Shown: positions 1 to 8,613 of the stretch, one piece after another
Layout: each line of letters begins with the position of its first letter
How positions within the stretch are numbered: the stretch's first letter is position 1
Assembly (NCBI RefSeq): GCF_003598715.1
Contig: NZ_QZFU01000006.1
Location: 62,001 to 126,000 of the forward strand
Direction of reading: 5' to 3'
Length of the DNA stretch: 64,000 nucleotides
DNA from: Nocardia panacis
GTDB lineage: Bacteria; Actinomycetota; Actinomycetes; Mycobacteriales; Mycobacteriaceae
The notes under the pieces: generated by a model
Database searches by the model: none
What the model saw: only the letters and a program-made list of their open reading frames with translations
Told to the model about the DNA's origin: nothing
Position numbers and translations under genes: made by a program

Positions 1-3000
1 GGCGCCAACGCGGTGACCTCATCACCCAGACCCAGTGCCCGTCGGACCTCGGGCGAGATCGGCACCGACTTGACCGTTTTGTCGAAGACGCCACCACCTT
101 CGCTGATCAGCGATGTGTCGTAGTCGGCCCACGACGAGCGGGGCAGGGTGAACATCCGCTCCCGCTCCCGGAACGACACCGCCGCATCGGGATCCGGATC
201 CAAGAAGATGTGCCGGTGATCGAACGCCGCGACCAAACGAATATGTTCCGAGAGCAACATGCCGTTGCCGAACACGTCACCGGACATGTCACCCACGCCG
301 ACCACCGTGAAATCCGAGGTCTGAGTGTCGATTCCGAGTTCGAGGAAGTGGCGTTTGACCGACTCCCAGGCTCCCTTGGCGGTGATACCCATCGCCTTGT
401 GGTCATACCCGGCTGACCCACCCGAGGCGAACGCGTCACCGAGCCAGAACCCGTACCGTTTGGCCACATCATTGGCGATATCGGAGAACGTCGCCGTCCC
501 CTTGTCCGCCGCCACCACCAAATACGTGTCGTCACCGTCATGACGAACAACCCGCTCCGGCGCCACAACTTTGCCCGTCAGGTGCTCGACATTGTCGGTC
601 ACATCCAACAAACCGGAGATAAATGTGCGATAGCACTCGACGCCTTCTGATCCCAGTGCCTGACGATCCCGCACCGGATCACCGGTCGCCGCAGGCGGTC
701 GCTTGACTACGAACCCGCCCTTCGCGCCCACCGGTACGATCACCGCGTTCTTAACGGCCTGCGCTTTGACCAGCCCGAGGATCTCGGTCCGGAAGTCCTC
801 CAGGCGATCCGACCAGCGGAGTCCGCCTCGCGCCACGGACCCGAACCGCAGATGCACACCCTCCACCCGAGGCGAGTACACGAAGATCTCGAACTTCGGA
901 CGCGGACGGGGCAATTCGGCGATCTCGCGCGGATCGAATTTGAACGACAGGTAGCCCAGCGGATTCCCGGCAGCGTCGAGTCGGAAGTAGTTGGTGCGCA
1001 GGGTGGCTTTGATCAGTCCGAGGATGGCCCGCAGGATCCGATCGGTATCGAGTCCGACGGTGGCGTCGATCTGCGCGCGCAGCCGCGTCTCGATCTCGAC
1101 CACCCGCAGTGTCGATTCCGGTCCGAAGGTGTCCGGATCGAAGAGGGTGTCGAACAGTTCGATGAAGGTGTGCGCGATCTCCGGATGGGTGACCAGGACC
1201 CTGGTGATATTGCCGAAGGTGTAGGCGAATCCGGCCTGGCGCAGATACTTGGCGTAGGCGCGCAGCATGGCGATCTGCCGCCAGTGCAGGCCGGCGCGCA
1301 GCACCAGGCCGTTGAGTCCGTCGATCTCGGCCTGCCCGAACCACATTGCCGCGAATGCTTGCGAGAACCACTGCTGCACAGCACTTTCGGCACCGGCTGC
1401 GAGCGTCTCCAGGTCGCGGTCGAGCGCGGTGCGCGCGGCGGCGGGAATACGCAGCTCGAAATCGTAGATGCGCCGGTGCGATCCGTCGCGCAGCACCAAC
1501 TGGTAGGGCTGCTCGTCGACCACCTCCACGCCGAGGCTGTGCAGGACGGGCAGCACGCGGCTCAGCGAGACACCCTGTTCGGCGACGTAGAGCGTGAACC
1601 GCCACTCCCCGGCCTGCGCGTCGGGCCGCCGGTACAGCGTGGTGTCCACGCCGTCGACCCGAAGTCGGTCCAGCCGACGCAGATCGGCGAGTGCGCGGTC
1701 GGGCTCGACGTCCTGGCGGTAGTTCGCGGGGAATGCGGCCGCGTAGTCCGAGGCGAGCGCGGCGGGCACGGAGGTGTCCGCTGCCGCCTCGGCCAACAGT
1801 CGGTCGGCCCACGAGCGAGTGACCTCGAAGAGCAGCCCCTGCACGCGCTCGCAATTGCGCTCGGAGATATCGACGGGAGCGGCGTCGGGTCGCCGGTGCA
1901 CCGTGAAATACACGACGGCCAAGTCGGATTCGCTGGCGCGCGCCGAGTAGCCGACCCGTTCGCCCGCGAATTCGGCGTGCAGGATCTGCTCCATGCGCAG
2001 CCGGATCTCGGTCGAGTAGCGGTCGCGCGGCAGGTAGACCAGGCAGTAGACGGTGTTGTCGCGCGCATCGTGGCGCAGGAACAATCGAACCTGCCTGCGC
2101 TGCCCCAAACCGGTGACGGCGGAGACGGTTTCGAAGAGTCGGCGCGCGTCCGTGGCGAACAGCTCGACCCTGGGGAAGGACTGCATCAGCTCCAGCATCG
2201 CCTGCCCGGAGAACGAATTCTGTTGCAGCCCAGCCCATTCGATGACCCGGTTGGCACGCCCCGAGACCAACGGAATGTCGAGGACGTTCTCGTGCAGCCC
2301 GGTGACGGTGAAGGTGCCGACGAAGACGTGCTCGGACCGCACCACCGGTGAGGCCTCGGCCTCAGAGCGTGCCCCGTCGGCATAGTCGGCCACGCTCAGG
2401 AAGCACACATCGCGCGATCCCGGCAGCAGCGTGTCCAACGATCCGCTCGACAGCAGCAGCACCGGCCGCTGCGATCCGACCACATGCGCGCCGACATCCA
2501 CATTCGACCCGTTGCGCAGCACGCCGAGCCCGGTCCCCGGCACTCGCGCCGGTTCGAAATCGGCCGTCGGGCTCGAGCGCTTGAACCGGTATCCGCTGTA
2601 GCCGAGCACGGTGAAGTGCCCATCGGCCAACCAGCGCAACAGCTTCGCGTATTCCGGGATCTCGACATCGGCGATCCGGTCCGCGACGTGATCCAGGCGG
2701 GCCGCCACCATGCGCAGTGCCTCGAGCATGGTCGGCGTATCCCGCGCCACCTGCCGCAGGTCCGCCAGCAGCGGCGGCAGCGCCGCCTCGATGCGCGCCA
2801 CCGTCGCCTCGTCGAGCGGACCGCCGAGCTGCACATGCATCCAGGACTCCGCCTGTGTACGCCCGGCCGCCGGTACACCGACCGATGTGCCGTCACCCGC
2901 AGGCGCGATGGTCCGCAGCCTGCCCGCCTCGTCGCGCGCCACATCGAAGATCGGGTGCACCACCTCGGTCACGATCACCCCGAGTTCGCGCAGCGCTCCC

Positions 3001-3272
3001 GTCACCGACTCCACCAGCAGCGGCATATCGTCGTTCACGATCTGCACGGCGGCCCCCAACCCGCTGTCGTCCCCGGACCGATACACCCGGATGCTGGCCG
3101 CCCCCGCTTCCCGCTGCGCGGCCAAATCCAGGTGGTGCCGCAGGATCTGCTCGGCTCGATCCGCGATCGTCGGCGCGGTCCCCGGTTGTATCCATCGAAA
3201 ATAGGCAGCGGCCAGATCCCCCGAGTCCTCCCCGAAGCGCCGCGCCGATATCGGTTGCTGGGTGGTTGTCAC
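1..3272 (-). CDS. gdh: NAD-specific glutamate dehydrogenase, large type (partial, 3' part beyond the window)
   Basis: The enzyme deaminates glutamate to 2-oxoglutarate with NAD in the cytosol. About 1090 codons are visible; the family is usually about 1600 residues, so the C-terminal third is missing at the window edge. The start is GTG at 3272, encoding VTTTQQPISARRFGED, typical of the family N-terminus. The catalytic core is readable: PVGAKGGFVVK around 690-720, which holds the substrate lysine, then VVRHDGDDTYLVVAADKGTA around 500-560, then FWLGDAFASGGSAGYDHK and VVGVGDMSGDVFGNGMLLSEH down to about 240. No frameshift was seen. A perfect palindrome (3337-3352) lies 65 bp upstream of the start. 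Long open frames on the opposite strand here are high-GC shadows. Confidence 0.95.
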   Translation of the reverse strand, partial: MTTTQQPISARRFGEDSGDLAAAYFRWIQPGTAPTIADRAEQILRHHLDLAAQREAGAASIRVYRSGDDSGLGAAVQIVNDDMPLLVESVTGALRELGVIVTEVVHPIFDVARDEAGRLRTIAPAGDGTSVGVPAAGRTQAESWMHVQLGGPLDEATVARIEAALPPLLADLRQVARDTPTMLEALRMVAARLDHVADRIADVEIPEYAKLLRWLADGHFTVLGYSGYRFKRSSPTADFEPARVPGTGLGVLRNGSNVDVGAHVVGSQRPVLLLSSGSLDTLLPGSRDVCFLSVADYADGARSEAEASPVVRSEHVFVGTFTVTGLHENVLDIPLVSGRANRVIEWAGLQQNSFSGQAMLELMQSFPRVELFATDARRLFETVSAVTGLGQRRQVRLFLRHDARDNTVYCLVYLPRDRYSTEIRLRMEQILHAEFAGERVGYSARASESDLAVVYFTVHRRPDAAPVDISERNCERVQGLLFEVTRSWADRLLAEAAADTSVPAALASDYAAAFPANYRQDVEPDRALADLRRLDRLRVDGVDTTLYRRPDAQAGEWRFTLYVAEQGVSLSRVLPVLHSLGVEVVDEQPYQLVLRDGSHRRIYDFELRIPAAARTALDRDLETLAAGAESAVQQWFSQAFAAMWFGQAEIDGLNGLVLRAGLHWRQIAMLRAYAKYLRQAGFAYTFGNITRVLVTHPEIAHTFIELFDTLFDPDTFGPESTLRVVEIETRLRAQIDATVGLDTDRILRAILGLIKATLRTNYFRLDAAGNPLGYLSFKFDPREIAELPRPRPKFEIFVYSPRVEGVHLRFGSVARGGLRWSDRLEDFRTEILGLVKAQAVKNAVIVPVGAKGGFVVKRPPAATGDPVRDRQALGSEGVECYRTFISGLLDVTDNVEHLTGKVVAPERVVRHDGDDTYLVVAADKGTATFSDIANDVAKRYGFWLGDAFASGGSAGYDHKAMGITAKGAWESVKRHFLELGIDTQTSDFTVVGVGDMSGDVFGNGMLLSEHIRLVAAFDHRHIFLDPDPDAAVSFRERERMFTLPRSSWADYDTSLISEGGGVFDKTVKSVPISPEVRRALGLGDEVTALA

Positions 3273-3336
3273 GATCCGCGCCTTCCGGAATCCGAGCCGG
3301 CCGAACCGCCGAGCCCGAGTGCTACCTGAACAATGA

Positions 3337-3352
3337 GCCGTTATTTAACGGC
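3337..3352. promoter_or_regulatory. Operator-like perfect palindrome upstream of gdh
   Basis: GCCGTTA-TT-TAACGGC has two perfect 7-bp arms. It sits 65 bp upstream of the gdh start and downstream of the zinc-ribbon gene. Related sequences occur at 61324, 62268 and 59821. This looks like the target of a TetR-like or other dimeric regulator; the regulator is unknown. Confidence 0.5.
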
Positions 3353-3375
3353 ACATTGAGGAGTGTAGTACGAAC

Positions 3376-4068
3376 TCAGAAGAGTAGCCCGGAGCGGGAA
3401 ATGAAGGCCTGAGCTGCGCCGCGACTGGCGAAAGTGCCGGTCTCCAAACGCAGACCGCTGCGGGTATCGGCGAACATGACATTGGCGGATGGTCCGATCG
3501 CGACGAAGGTGCGACCACCCGAGATCGGTTGCGCGCCTTGCGCTTGCCACTTCGCGATCACGCCTTGCAAGCGGTCCGGCGCACCCTGCTGGAGGTAGAC
3601 CGTCAGGTCGGCGCCACCCGCGATCCCCCCGTTCAACAACGGATTGTTCGCCATGATGACGCACTTCTCATCCGCGTCCGGTGACGAGAACGGCCGGCAG
3701 TTGAGCGCGGAACGCACCATGTCGGGCATGGTCGGCACGGCGGGCAAGCTCGACAGCGAGGGCAGATGGGCCACACAGGAGCGAACCCCGAGCACCGCCA
3801 ACACCCCGAGCATGACCGTGAACAGCAGCGCGATCCGCAGGGGTCGACGCGAATGCCGCTGCCCGACAAAGGATTCCAACCGTTCCTCGAGGCTGTTGCC
3901 TGCTCGGGCAACCGGGATCGGCTCGACCATTCGCGGACCGACCGTCGGCGCCGCGATCGGGGCCGCGGGAGCGGCACGCGCCACGGTAAGCGGCGCACCA
4001 CAATTGGCGCAGGTGGCATCGGTGGAGCGGCTGGGATGCGAGCAGTACTGACAGATCGGCTGCGTCAT
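3376..4068 (-). CDS. Zinc-ribbon membrane protein, 230 aa
   Basis: The N-terminus carries a zinc ribbon (C6xxC9 and C20xxC23, in CQYCSHPSRSTDATCANCG). One transmembrane helix follows near residues 80-102 (RIALLFTVMLGVLAVLG). About 125 residues of a probably extracytoplasmic domain end the protein, with no recognised fold. The ATG at 4068 overlaps the TGA of the upstream gene (ATGA), so the two are translationally coupled. Position directly after the ESX operon suggests an envelope protein linked to secretion, but that is inference from context only. Function unknown. Confidence 0.75.
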   Translation of the reverse strand: MTQPICQYCSHPSRSTDATCANCGAPLTVARAAPAAPIAAPTVGPRMVEPIPVARAGNSLEERLESFVGQRHSRRPLRIALLFTVMLGVLAVLGVRSCVAHLPSLSSLPAVPTMPDMVRSALNCRPFSSPDADEKCVIMANNPLLNGGIAGGADLTVYLQQGAPDRLQGVIAKWQAQGAQPISGGRTFVAIGPSANVMFADTRSGLRLETGTFASRGAAQAFISRSGLLF

Positions 4069-5096
4069 TGGCCCGTCACCACTATCGAGGAGATGGCCGT
4101 CGTATTGACGGCCGCGTCGCCCTTGGATTTGAGGATGGTCAAGGTGATCTTGGAGGTGCGCACCGGAGGTTCGATCTTGGTGGTCACCAGGATGCGCTGA
4201 TCCAGCGTCTGCTGACTGTAGGTCTTGCCATTGTCGAATTGGTACGAAACCAGGCTGACCGTACGGTATTTCGACCACTGGTCGGCGCCGTCGGATCCGA
4301 TCTGGTCCCAACCGGGCACGATGCCGATCGAATCGACATCGTGCGCGCCGCCCAGATCAATGGTCAGCACCTGGCCGTCGAGCCGATAGGCCCGAATGCA
4401 CGACCATGCCTTGCCGGTTTGCCCACCGAAAGCGTCCATCGGCGGTGTGCTGCCCGCTGGGCAGTGCGCCTGCGCCGCGCGCACCGTCAGTGGTTTGCCC
4501 GCCGCGGGTGCGGCGGGGGTCTCGCTCTTCGGCGCGGCGCTCGGCGCGGGTTGCGCCGAGGGGACGACCAGTGCCTGCTTCTCGTTGCCCCCGCCATTGG
4601 ACAGGGCGAGCGTGATGACCAGCAACGCCACGACCACTGCGGCGATCCCGAGCAGCACCCTGGGCCGCTTGAGTTTCGACACCAGCCCGCGCGCCTGTTC
4701 GAGCGCGGGACCGACCCGGTCACCAACAGCCGGTTTCGGCTCGGGCTCGGGCGGTTCCGGCTCGGGAGGCCGGCCGGTGAGCGCCGAGAGTTCGGCGGAC
4801 AAACCCGCGGGCTCCGACTCCAGGCCGTGCCCACTGAGCAGCGCGTTGATCCGATCGCTTGCCCGCGCGCGCCGCGGCGTGGACACCGGTGCGCTGGGCG
4901 GCGCGGGCGGCGCCGCGACGCTGAGGATCGATGGGTCGACATCCGTCGCGAACAGCGGACCGAGGGAGAGGTCCTCGATCATCGGTGGAACCGATGGCGC
5001 GCCGACGGGTGGCCCGAGGGCCGGATCCGCGAGCAGTGCGTCCAGAATCGCGCCGCGATGGCGCAGAATCACATCTCCCGCATCCGAATCCGGCAT
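4065..5096 (-). CDS. Membrane protein with C-terminal discoidin-like domain, 343 aa
   Basis: The first 140 residues are cytoplasmic and Pro/Glu-rich. A single transmembrane helix lies near 146-166 (VLLGIAAVVVALLVITLAL), followed by a Pro/Ala linker. The C-terminal 140 residues resemble a discoidin/galactose-binding (F5/8 type C) beta-sandwich, seen as SCIRAYRLDGQVLTIDLGG followed by IGIVPGWDQIG. Such domains bind glycans or cell-wall polymers, which would fit an exposed anchor. The start at 5096 lies 52 bp downstream of a TTCCC-N6-GGGAA palindrome, so this gene and the zinc-ribbon gene probably form their own transcript rather than the tail of the ESX operon. Confidence 0.7.
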   Translation of the reverse strand: MPDSDAGDVILRHRGAILDALLADPALGPPVGAPSVPPMIEDLSLGPLFATDVDPSILSVAAPPAPPSAPVSTPRRARASDRINALLSGHGLESEPAGLSAELSALTGRPPEPEPPEPEPKPAVGDRVGPALEQARGLVSKLKRPRVLLGIAAVVVALLVITLALSNGGGNEKQALVVPSAQPAPSAAPKSETPAAPAAGKPLTVRAAQAHCPAGSTPPMDAFGGQTGKAWSCIRAYRLDGQVLTIDLGGAHDVDSIGIVPGWDQIGSDGADQWSKYRTVSLVSYQFDNGKTYSQQTLDQRILVTTKIEPPVRTSKITLTILKSKGDAAVNTTAISSIVVTGQ

Positions 5097-5147
5097 ATCC
5101 GGGATGTTATCCAGCGCGATCGCGGCGACGGATCACGCAAACTTCCC

Positions 5148-5163
5148 ATGAATGGGAAGGATT
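5148..5163. promoter_or_regulatory. TTCCC-N6-GGGAA palindrome, site 1 (exact)
   Basis: TTCCCATGAATGGGAA lies in the 118-bp gap between the HTH regulator gene and the discoidin-like gene, 52 bp upstream of the latter's start. It is an exact copy of the motif found upstream of most secretion-related units in this window, and in this copy the inner bases are also nearly palindromic. Confidence 0.55.
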
Positions 5164-5214
5164 ATCGACCCAGAAAACGGACAAAAGTCCGCCCGACACC
5201 CGACGGAAATCTGC

Positions 5215-5568
5215 TCAGCCCCGACCGTTCTCGGACACGAAATACTCCGGTGGCACATCGAATACCCGCGCCAGCGCGATGATCAGATCCAGCCGGGGGA
5301 TGGCATCGCCGTGGATGAGTCGGTACAGCCCCGACTGCGAGACCGGGACGTCCGGATAGGCCAACTCCAAGTGCTGGGCCAGGGAGTACAGCGTCAGCGA
5401 GCGCATGGAGCCGTCCTCGGTGGATACCGAGGATTCGGCGATGAGTTGGGCGAGGCGACTCGAGAACAGCGCCGCCGCGGCTTGTCTCGGGGTCAGCGCG
5501 GCTTCGTCTTCCCGGTGTTCGAGTTCGCCGCTGTCGGGTTGGAAGTCCGCTACCACACCGACCGACAT
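5215..5568 (-). CDS. EspR-like helix-turn-helix regulator, 117 aa
   Basis: This is a small DNA-binding protein of the XRE/EspR type. The helix-turn-helix spans about residues 55-110 and includes SLAQHLELAYPDVPVSQSGL, then YRLIHGDAIPRLDLIIALAR and VFDVPPEYF, a pattern like mycobacterial EspR and related ESX-associated regulators. Start chosen at 5568 because GGAGG precedes that ATG by 5 bases; an in-frame ATG at 5580 has no such site. It follows eccE after 16 bases and is the last gene of the ESX operon. Because it travels with the locus it is the first candidate to bind the TTCCC-N6-GGGAA palindromes, but nothing in the sequence proves that. Confidence 0.8.
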   Translation of the reverse strand: MSVGVVADFQPDSGELEHREDEAALTPRQAAAALFSSRLAQLIAESSVSTEDGSMRSLTLYSLAQHLELAYPDVPVSQSGLYRLIHGDAIPRLDLIIALARVFDVPPEYFVSENGRG

Positions 5569-5584
5569 TACCGCCTCCATTTGC

Positions 5585-7252
5585 TCATCCTGTTCGACCG
5601 GCGTCCGCCGCCAGCGGCACCGGCGGCACCGGCGCGGCGACATAGCGGGTCTCGCCCCTCGGTTCGATCAGGTCGACCCGAACCGTTCGCATGGGAATTC
5701 TGACATCGACCACCGACGCGGCGACCTGATCGATGGCCAGGTCGGCCTGAGCGCGCCGGGGCGCGCCCGGTTCGGCGATGGTCATGGTGGTCTGCGCGGT
5801 CGAGGCTCCCGCGGGCATCTTGTCGAAGACCGCGATCGTCGCGGCGCCTGCCCCGCTCTGCCCGGTGGACACACCGTCGGAAATCAAACGCAGCGAACGC
5901 GCGTCGCCCACCGCCGCGACCAACTGCCGCCAGCGATCGGGACGCGCCGTATGCACCTCCACCTCCGCGCCGACCACCGTCGCGCGCAGGACGATCTGCT
6001 GGGCCACCGGCAATTCCGCGTGGATATCGATGGTCCGGCGGCGCGGGTTGTACGGCGCGGGATCGAAAAGCGGAAGGGCTAGCGTATGGCGCGGTTGGCC
6101 ACTGATCGACCCGAGAATCTGCCCGCTCGGGCCGATGGCGATGCGCAATTCGGAGAGCAACCCCGCCGGTGCGCCGTCGGCCGAGGGCGCCATCCCCGCG
6201 AGGGCGGGTATCGGTGTGCCGGTGGGCAGGGAAGCCATGAGGCCGGCCGACTGCATACCGCTGAGCGGGCGCAGATAGTCGGGCAGCGGGTCCTCGACGG
6301 CCGGGCCGACGAAGCGGACCAGGCCCCTGGGGTGCTCGCCCGAGCCGGACAGACTGACCATCACCGTGGTCTGGCCGCGATTCCACGACCAACAGTCGTC
6401 CAGATCGATACCTTCCAAGCGCGTCCAGTCGATACGGAAACTCGTCACGCAGCGACCGGGGGTTGAAGTGGTCAAACAGGTCCATCGCTCGGTCAGGTCG
6501 GACAGCTCCACACCGGAGTGCAGCAGTCGCGAGGCCTCCCCCACCGCGGACGCGGGCAGCGCGTGCGCGATGATGCCCTGCTCGCGCAGTCGGCCCGCGA
6601 TACGAAATGCCGCGGTGGCCAACGCCTTCGGCGCGACCACCGCGCTGGGGCCGCGCTGGGCCAAGGCGGGTAGGTTGCGCTCCTGATCGAGTCGGACCAC
6701 CAACCAGGTCAGCCGATTGCCGACCACCGGATGCGATCCGATCAACTGGTCGTAGAGCAGACTGTAACTGCCGGTCGACCGGACCCGCTGCCCCGTGGTC
6801 ACGATATCGATCTCGACCGCGATCCCGAATTGATCCAGCAGCGGGACCAGCAACTCCACTGGAACGGTGTCCTCGGTGTATACGGTCTGCTCGGCGATCA
6901 CCGTCGGTAGATCCAGATCGGGGGCTACCTGAATCATCGCGACGAGAGTCGTTCCGTCCGTGCGGATTCCGCACACCCCGGCGGCCACCCGAATATCGGT
7001 GAGCGTCGCGCGTCCCGTCAGCAGGCGCGCTCGGGCGGCGCGGCCGAATCGGAACTCCAGCCAGTCGGTGGTCCATCGCAGCGGTGTGCGTCCCGCGACG
7101 CGCACTCCGACGACGATCAATGCCACCGTAGCCAGACTCACGCAGGACCACAGCGGCGTATGCCCGTACATTCCCACCAAAACCACGCTGCCACCAACCA
7201 CCGTCGCGCCGAACGGCCCGCGATCGACCCGGCCGATCCGAACACTCGGCAT
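5585..7252 (-). CDS. eccE: Type VII secretion protein EccE, 555 aa
   Basis: EccE is a peripheral membrane component of the ESX translocation pore. Two adjacent hydrophobic segments lie near residues 12-55 (GPFGATVVGGSVVLVG and LATVALIVVGVRV), followed by the EccE domain with WTTDWLEFRFGR and ITVDVVTTG-like strands. ATG at 7252 is two bases after the mycP stop codon; a longer upstream frame only reads through mycP. Position after mycP matches the ESX-3 order eccD-mycP-eccE. The C-terminal 150 residues are less conserved in the family and were not analysed further. Confidence 0.88.
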   Translation of the reverse strand: MPSVRIGRVDRGPFGATVVGGSVVLVGMYGHTPLWSCVSLATVALIVVGVRVAGRTPLRWTTDWLEFRFGRAARARLLTGRATLTDIRVAAGVCGIRTDGTTLVAMIQVAPDLDLPTVIAEQTVYTEDTVPVELLVPLLDQFGIAVEIDIVTTGQRVRSTGSYSLLYDQLIGSHPVVGNRLTWLVVRLDQERNLPALAQRGPSAVVAPKALATAAFRIAGRLREQGIIAHALPASAVGEASRLLHSGVELSDLTERWTCLTTSTPGRCVTSFRIDWTRLEGIDLDDCWSWNRGQTTVMVSLSGSGEHPRGLVRFVGPAVEDPLPDYLRPLSGMQSAGLMASLPTGTPIPALAGMAPSADGAPAGLLSELRIAIGPSGQILGSISGQPRHTLALPLFDPAPYNPRRRTIDIHAELPVAQQIVLRATVVGAEVEVHTARPDRWRQLVAAVGDARSLRLISDGVSTGQSGAGAATIAVFDKMPAGASTAQTTMTIAEPGAPRRAQADLAIDQVAASVVDVRIPMRTVRVDLIEPRGETRYVAAPVPPVPLAADAGRTG

Positions 7253-7254
7253 CC

Positions 7255-8613
7255 TCACCGGCGCCTCCGCAACAACTCCAGGCCGTGTGCGGCCGAACCG
7301 AACACCAACGCCGCGACTATCGCCCCCAGCGCATGTGTCGCCAGCCGTTTGTCCTCGGGACGCGGCGGGTCCGGCAGGACCAGCGCCCGCGACTCGTAGA
7401 TGCCGGTCGCCGCGACCGGCGCGGACCGAAAGCTCAGCGCCGCGAGCGGATCGATCATGCCGGAGCCGACCGCGTTGTCCACGCCGCGGGCCGGTGCGTG
7501 CGCACCGGCCCGTAGTCGCGCGATCACATCGGCGGGTGTCTCGTTCGGATATCGGGACCGAACCAGCGCCGCCACCCCGCTGACATACGCCGCGGCGAAC
7601 GACGCCCCGCCGACCGGCACCAGTTTGTCCGGCGCGCCGACACCATTGATCAACCCGCCACCACCGGGGCCGAGCGATTCGACGCCGACTCCCGGCGCCG
7701 CGATCGAAACCCACGGTCCGATCAGTGAATCCGGTATGGGCGTGCCATTGGAGCCGGTGAATCCGACCGTCAGCACCTCGGAGTCGTACCAGCCGGGCGT
7801 GGCGATCGTCTTGACCCCGTTCCAATTGCGCGGATCGGCGGGCCGAGTCGGATCGATATCCGGATTCTGTTGGCAGCCTTGGTTTCCGGTGTCGCCCGCA
7901 CCGGTGACGATGAGCGCGCCGCGCTGATGGACGGCATAGCCGATCGCGAGGGCCAGCATCGACTGATCCACGCCCAGATCGGCGGGTAGGCAGATCGGCA
8001 GCGATACCGTGATCACACCGGCGCCCAGGTTGGCGGCGTGGGTGATGGCCCGCGCCAACGTTCTGATCTGCAAGCTGAGCTGCTGGAGCTGGTCGAAGTT
8101 CTGCGGGGGTTTGTCGAAGGTGAAGGCTCCGGAGCGAACCCGGATCGAGATCACGCGCGCGTCCGGAGCGACGCCGACGAATCCGTCGGTGGGAGCGCCT
8201 GCGGCACCGATGATTCCGGCGATCAGCGTGCCGTGCGCATCACAGTCGGCCAGCCCGTCCCCGCCGCCGAGAACGTAGTCGCCGCCGCCGACCAGATTCG
8301 GCAGTCGCGGATTCGCCGATACCCCGGTGTCGAGCACCGCGACCGTCACTCCGGCGCCCTGGCTCAGCGACCGGGCGCGCCGCAGTTCGAGCGCCGCCTC
8401 CGCAGGCGGCGCCTGGGTGAGGTCGCTGTCGCGCAGCACCCCGGCGGCCAGACATGCGTTGTTTTGTTTGGTCGGCATCTCCGGTCCGGGTGGATCGTCG
8501 GCCGGGACCGGACCGACGAGGGCCTGCGGCGGTTCCACCGCACCCGCCGTTCCCGTCGCACCGGCCAACACCAATCCGGTCAGCGCGACGGCGACCAGTT
8601 TCCGCATCCGCAT
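7255..8613 (-). CDS. mycP: Mycosin, subtilisin-like serine protease of the ESX system, 452 aa
   Basis: Mycosins are membrane-anchored subtilases that stabilise the ESX membrane complex and cleave some substrates. Seen: a signal peptide (LVAVALTGLVLAG, residues 6-18), D95 in VAVLDTG, H127 in DAHGTLIAG, S338 in GASFAAAYVSG, and a C-terminal transmembrane helix ending LLRRRR. The stretch ALIVTGAGDTGN matches MycP3 around its oxyanion asparagine, but here the residue is Asp (D241). The family GTS motif is GAS. Overall similarity, for example VNVS-like CLPAD and ADPRNWNGV, is closest to ESX-3 mycosin. ATG at 8613 shares one base with the eccD TGA. Confidence 0.93.
   Translation of the reverse strand: MRMRKLVAVALTGLVLAGATGTAGAVEPPQALVGPVPADDPPGPEMPTKQNNACLAAGVLRDSDLTQAPPAEAALELRRARSLSQGAGVTVAVLDTGVSANPRLPNLVGGGDYVLGGGDGLADCDAHGTLIAGIIGAAGAPTDGFVGVAPDARVISIRVRSGAFTFDKPPQNFDQLQQLSLQIRTLARAITHAANLGAGVITVSLPICLPADLGVDQSMLALAIGYAVHQRGALIVTGAGDTGNQGCQQNPDIDPTRPADPRNWNGVKTIATPGWYDSEVLTVGFTGSNGTPIPDSLIGPWVSIAAPGVGVESLGPGGGGLINGVGAPDKLVPVGGASFAAAYVSGVAALVRSRYPNETPADVIARLRAGAHAPARGVDNAVGSGMIDPLAALSFRSAPVAATGIYESRALVLPDPPRPEDKRLATHALGAIVAALVFGSAAHGLELLRRRR

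Noticed and set aside
852..2351. Long plus-strand open frame (499 codons) opposite gdh
   Set aside because: Composition is that of an antisense frame of a GC-rich gene, and the gdh protein on the minus strand is readable throughout.
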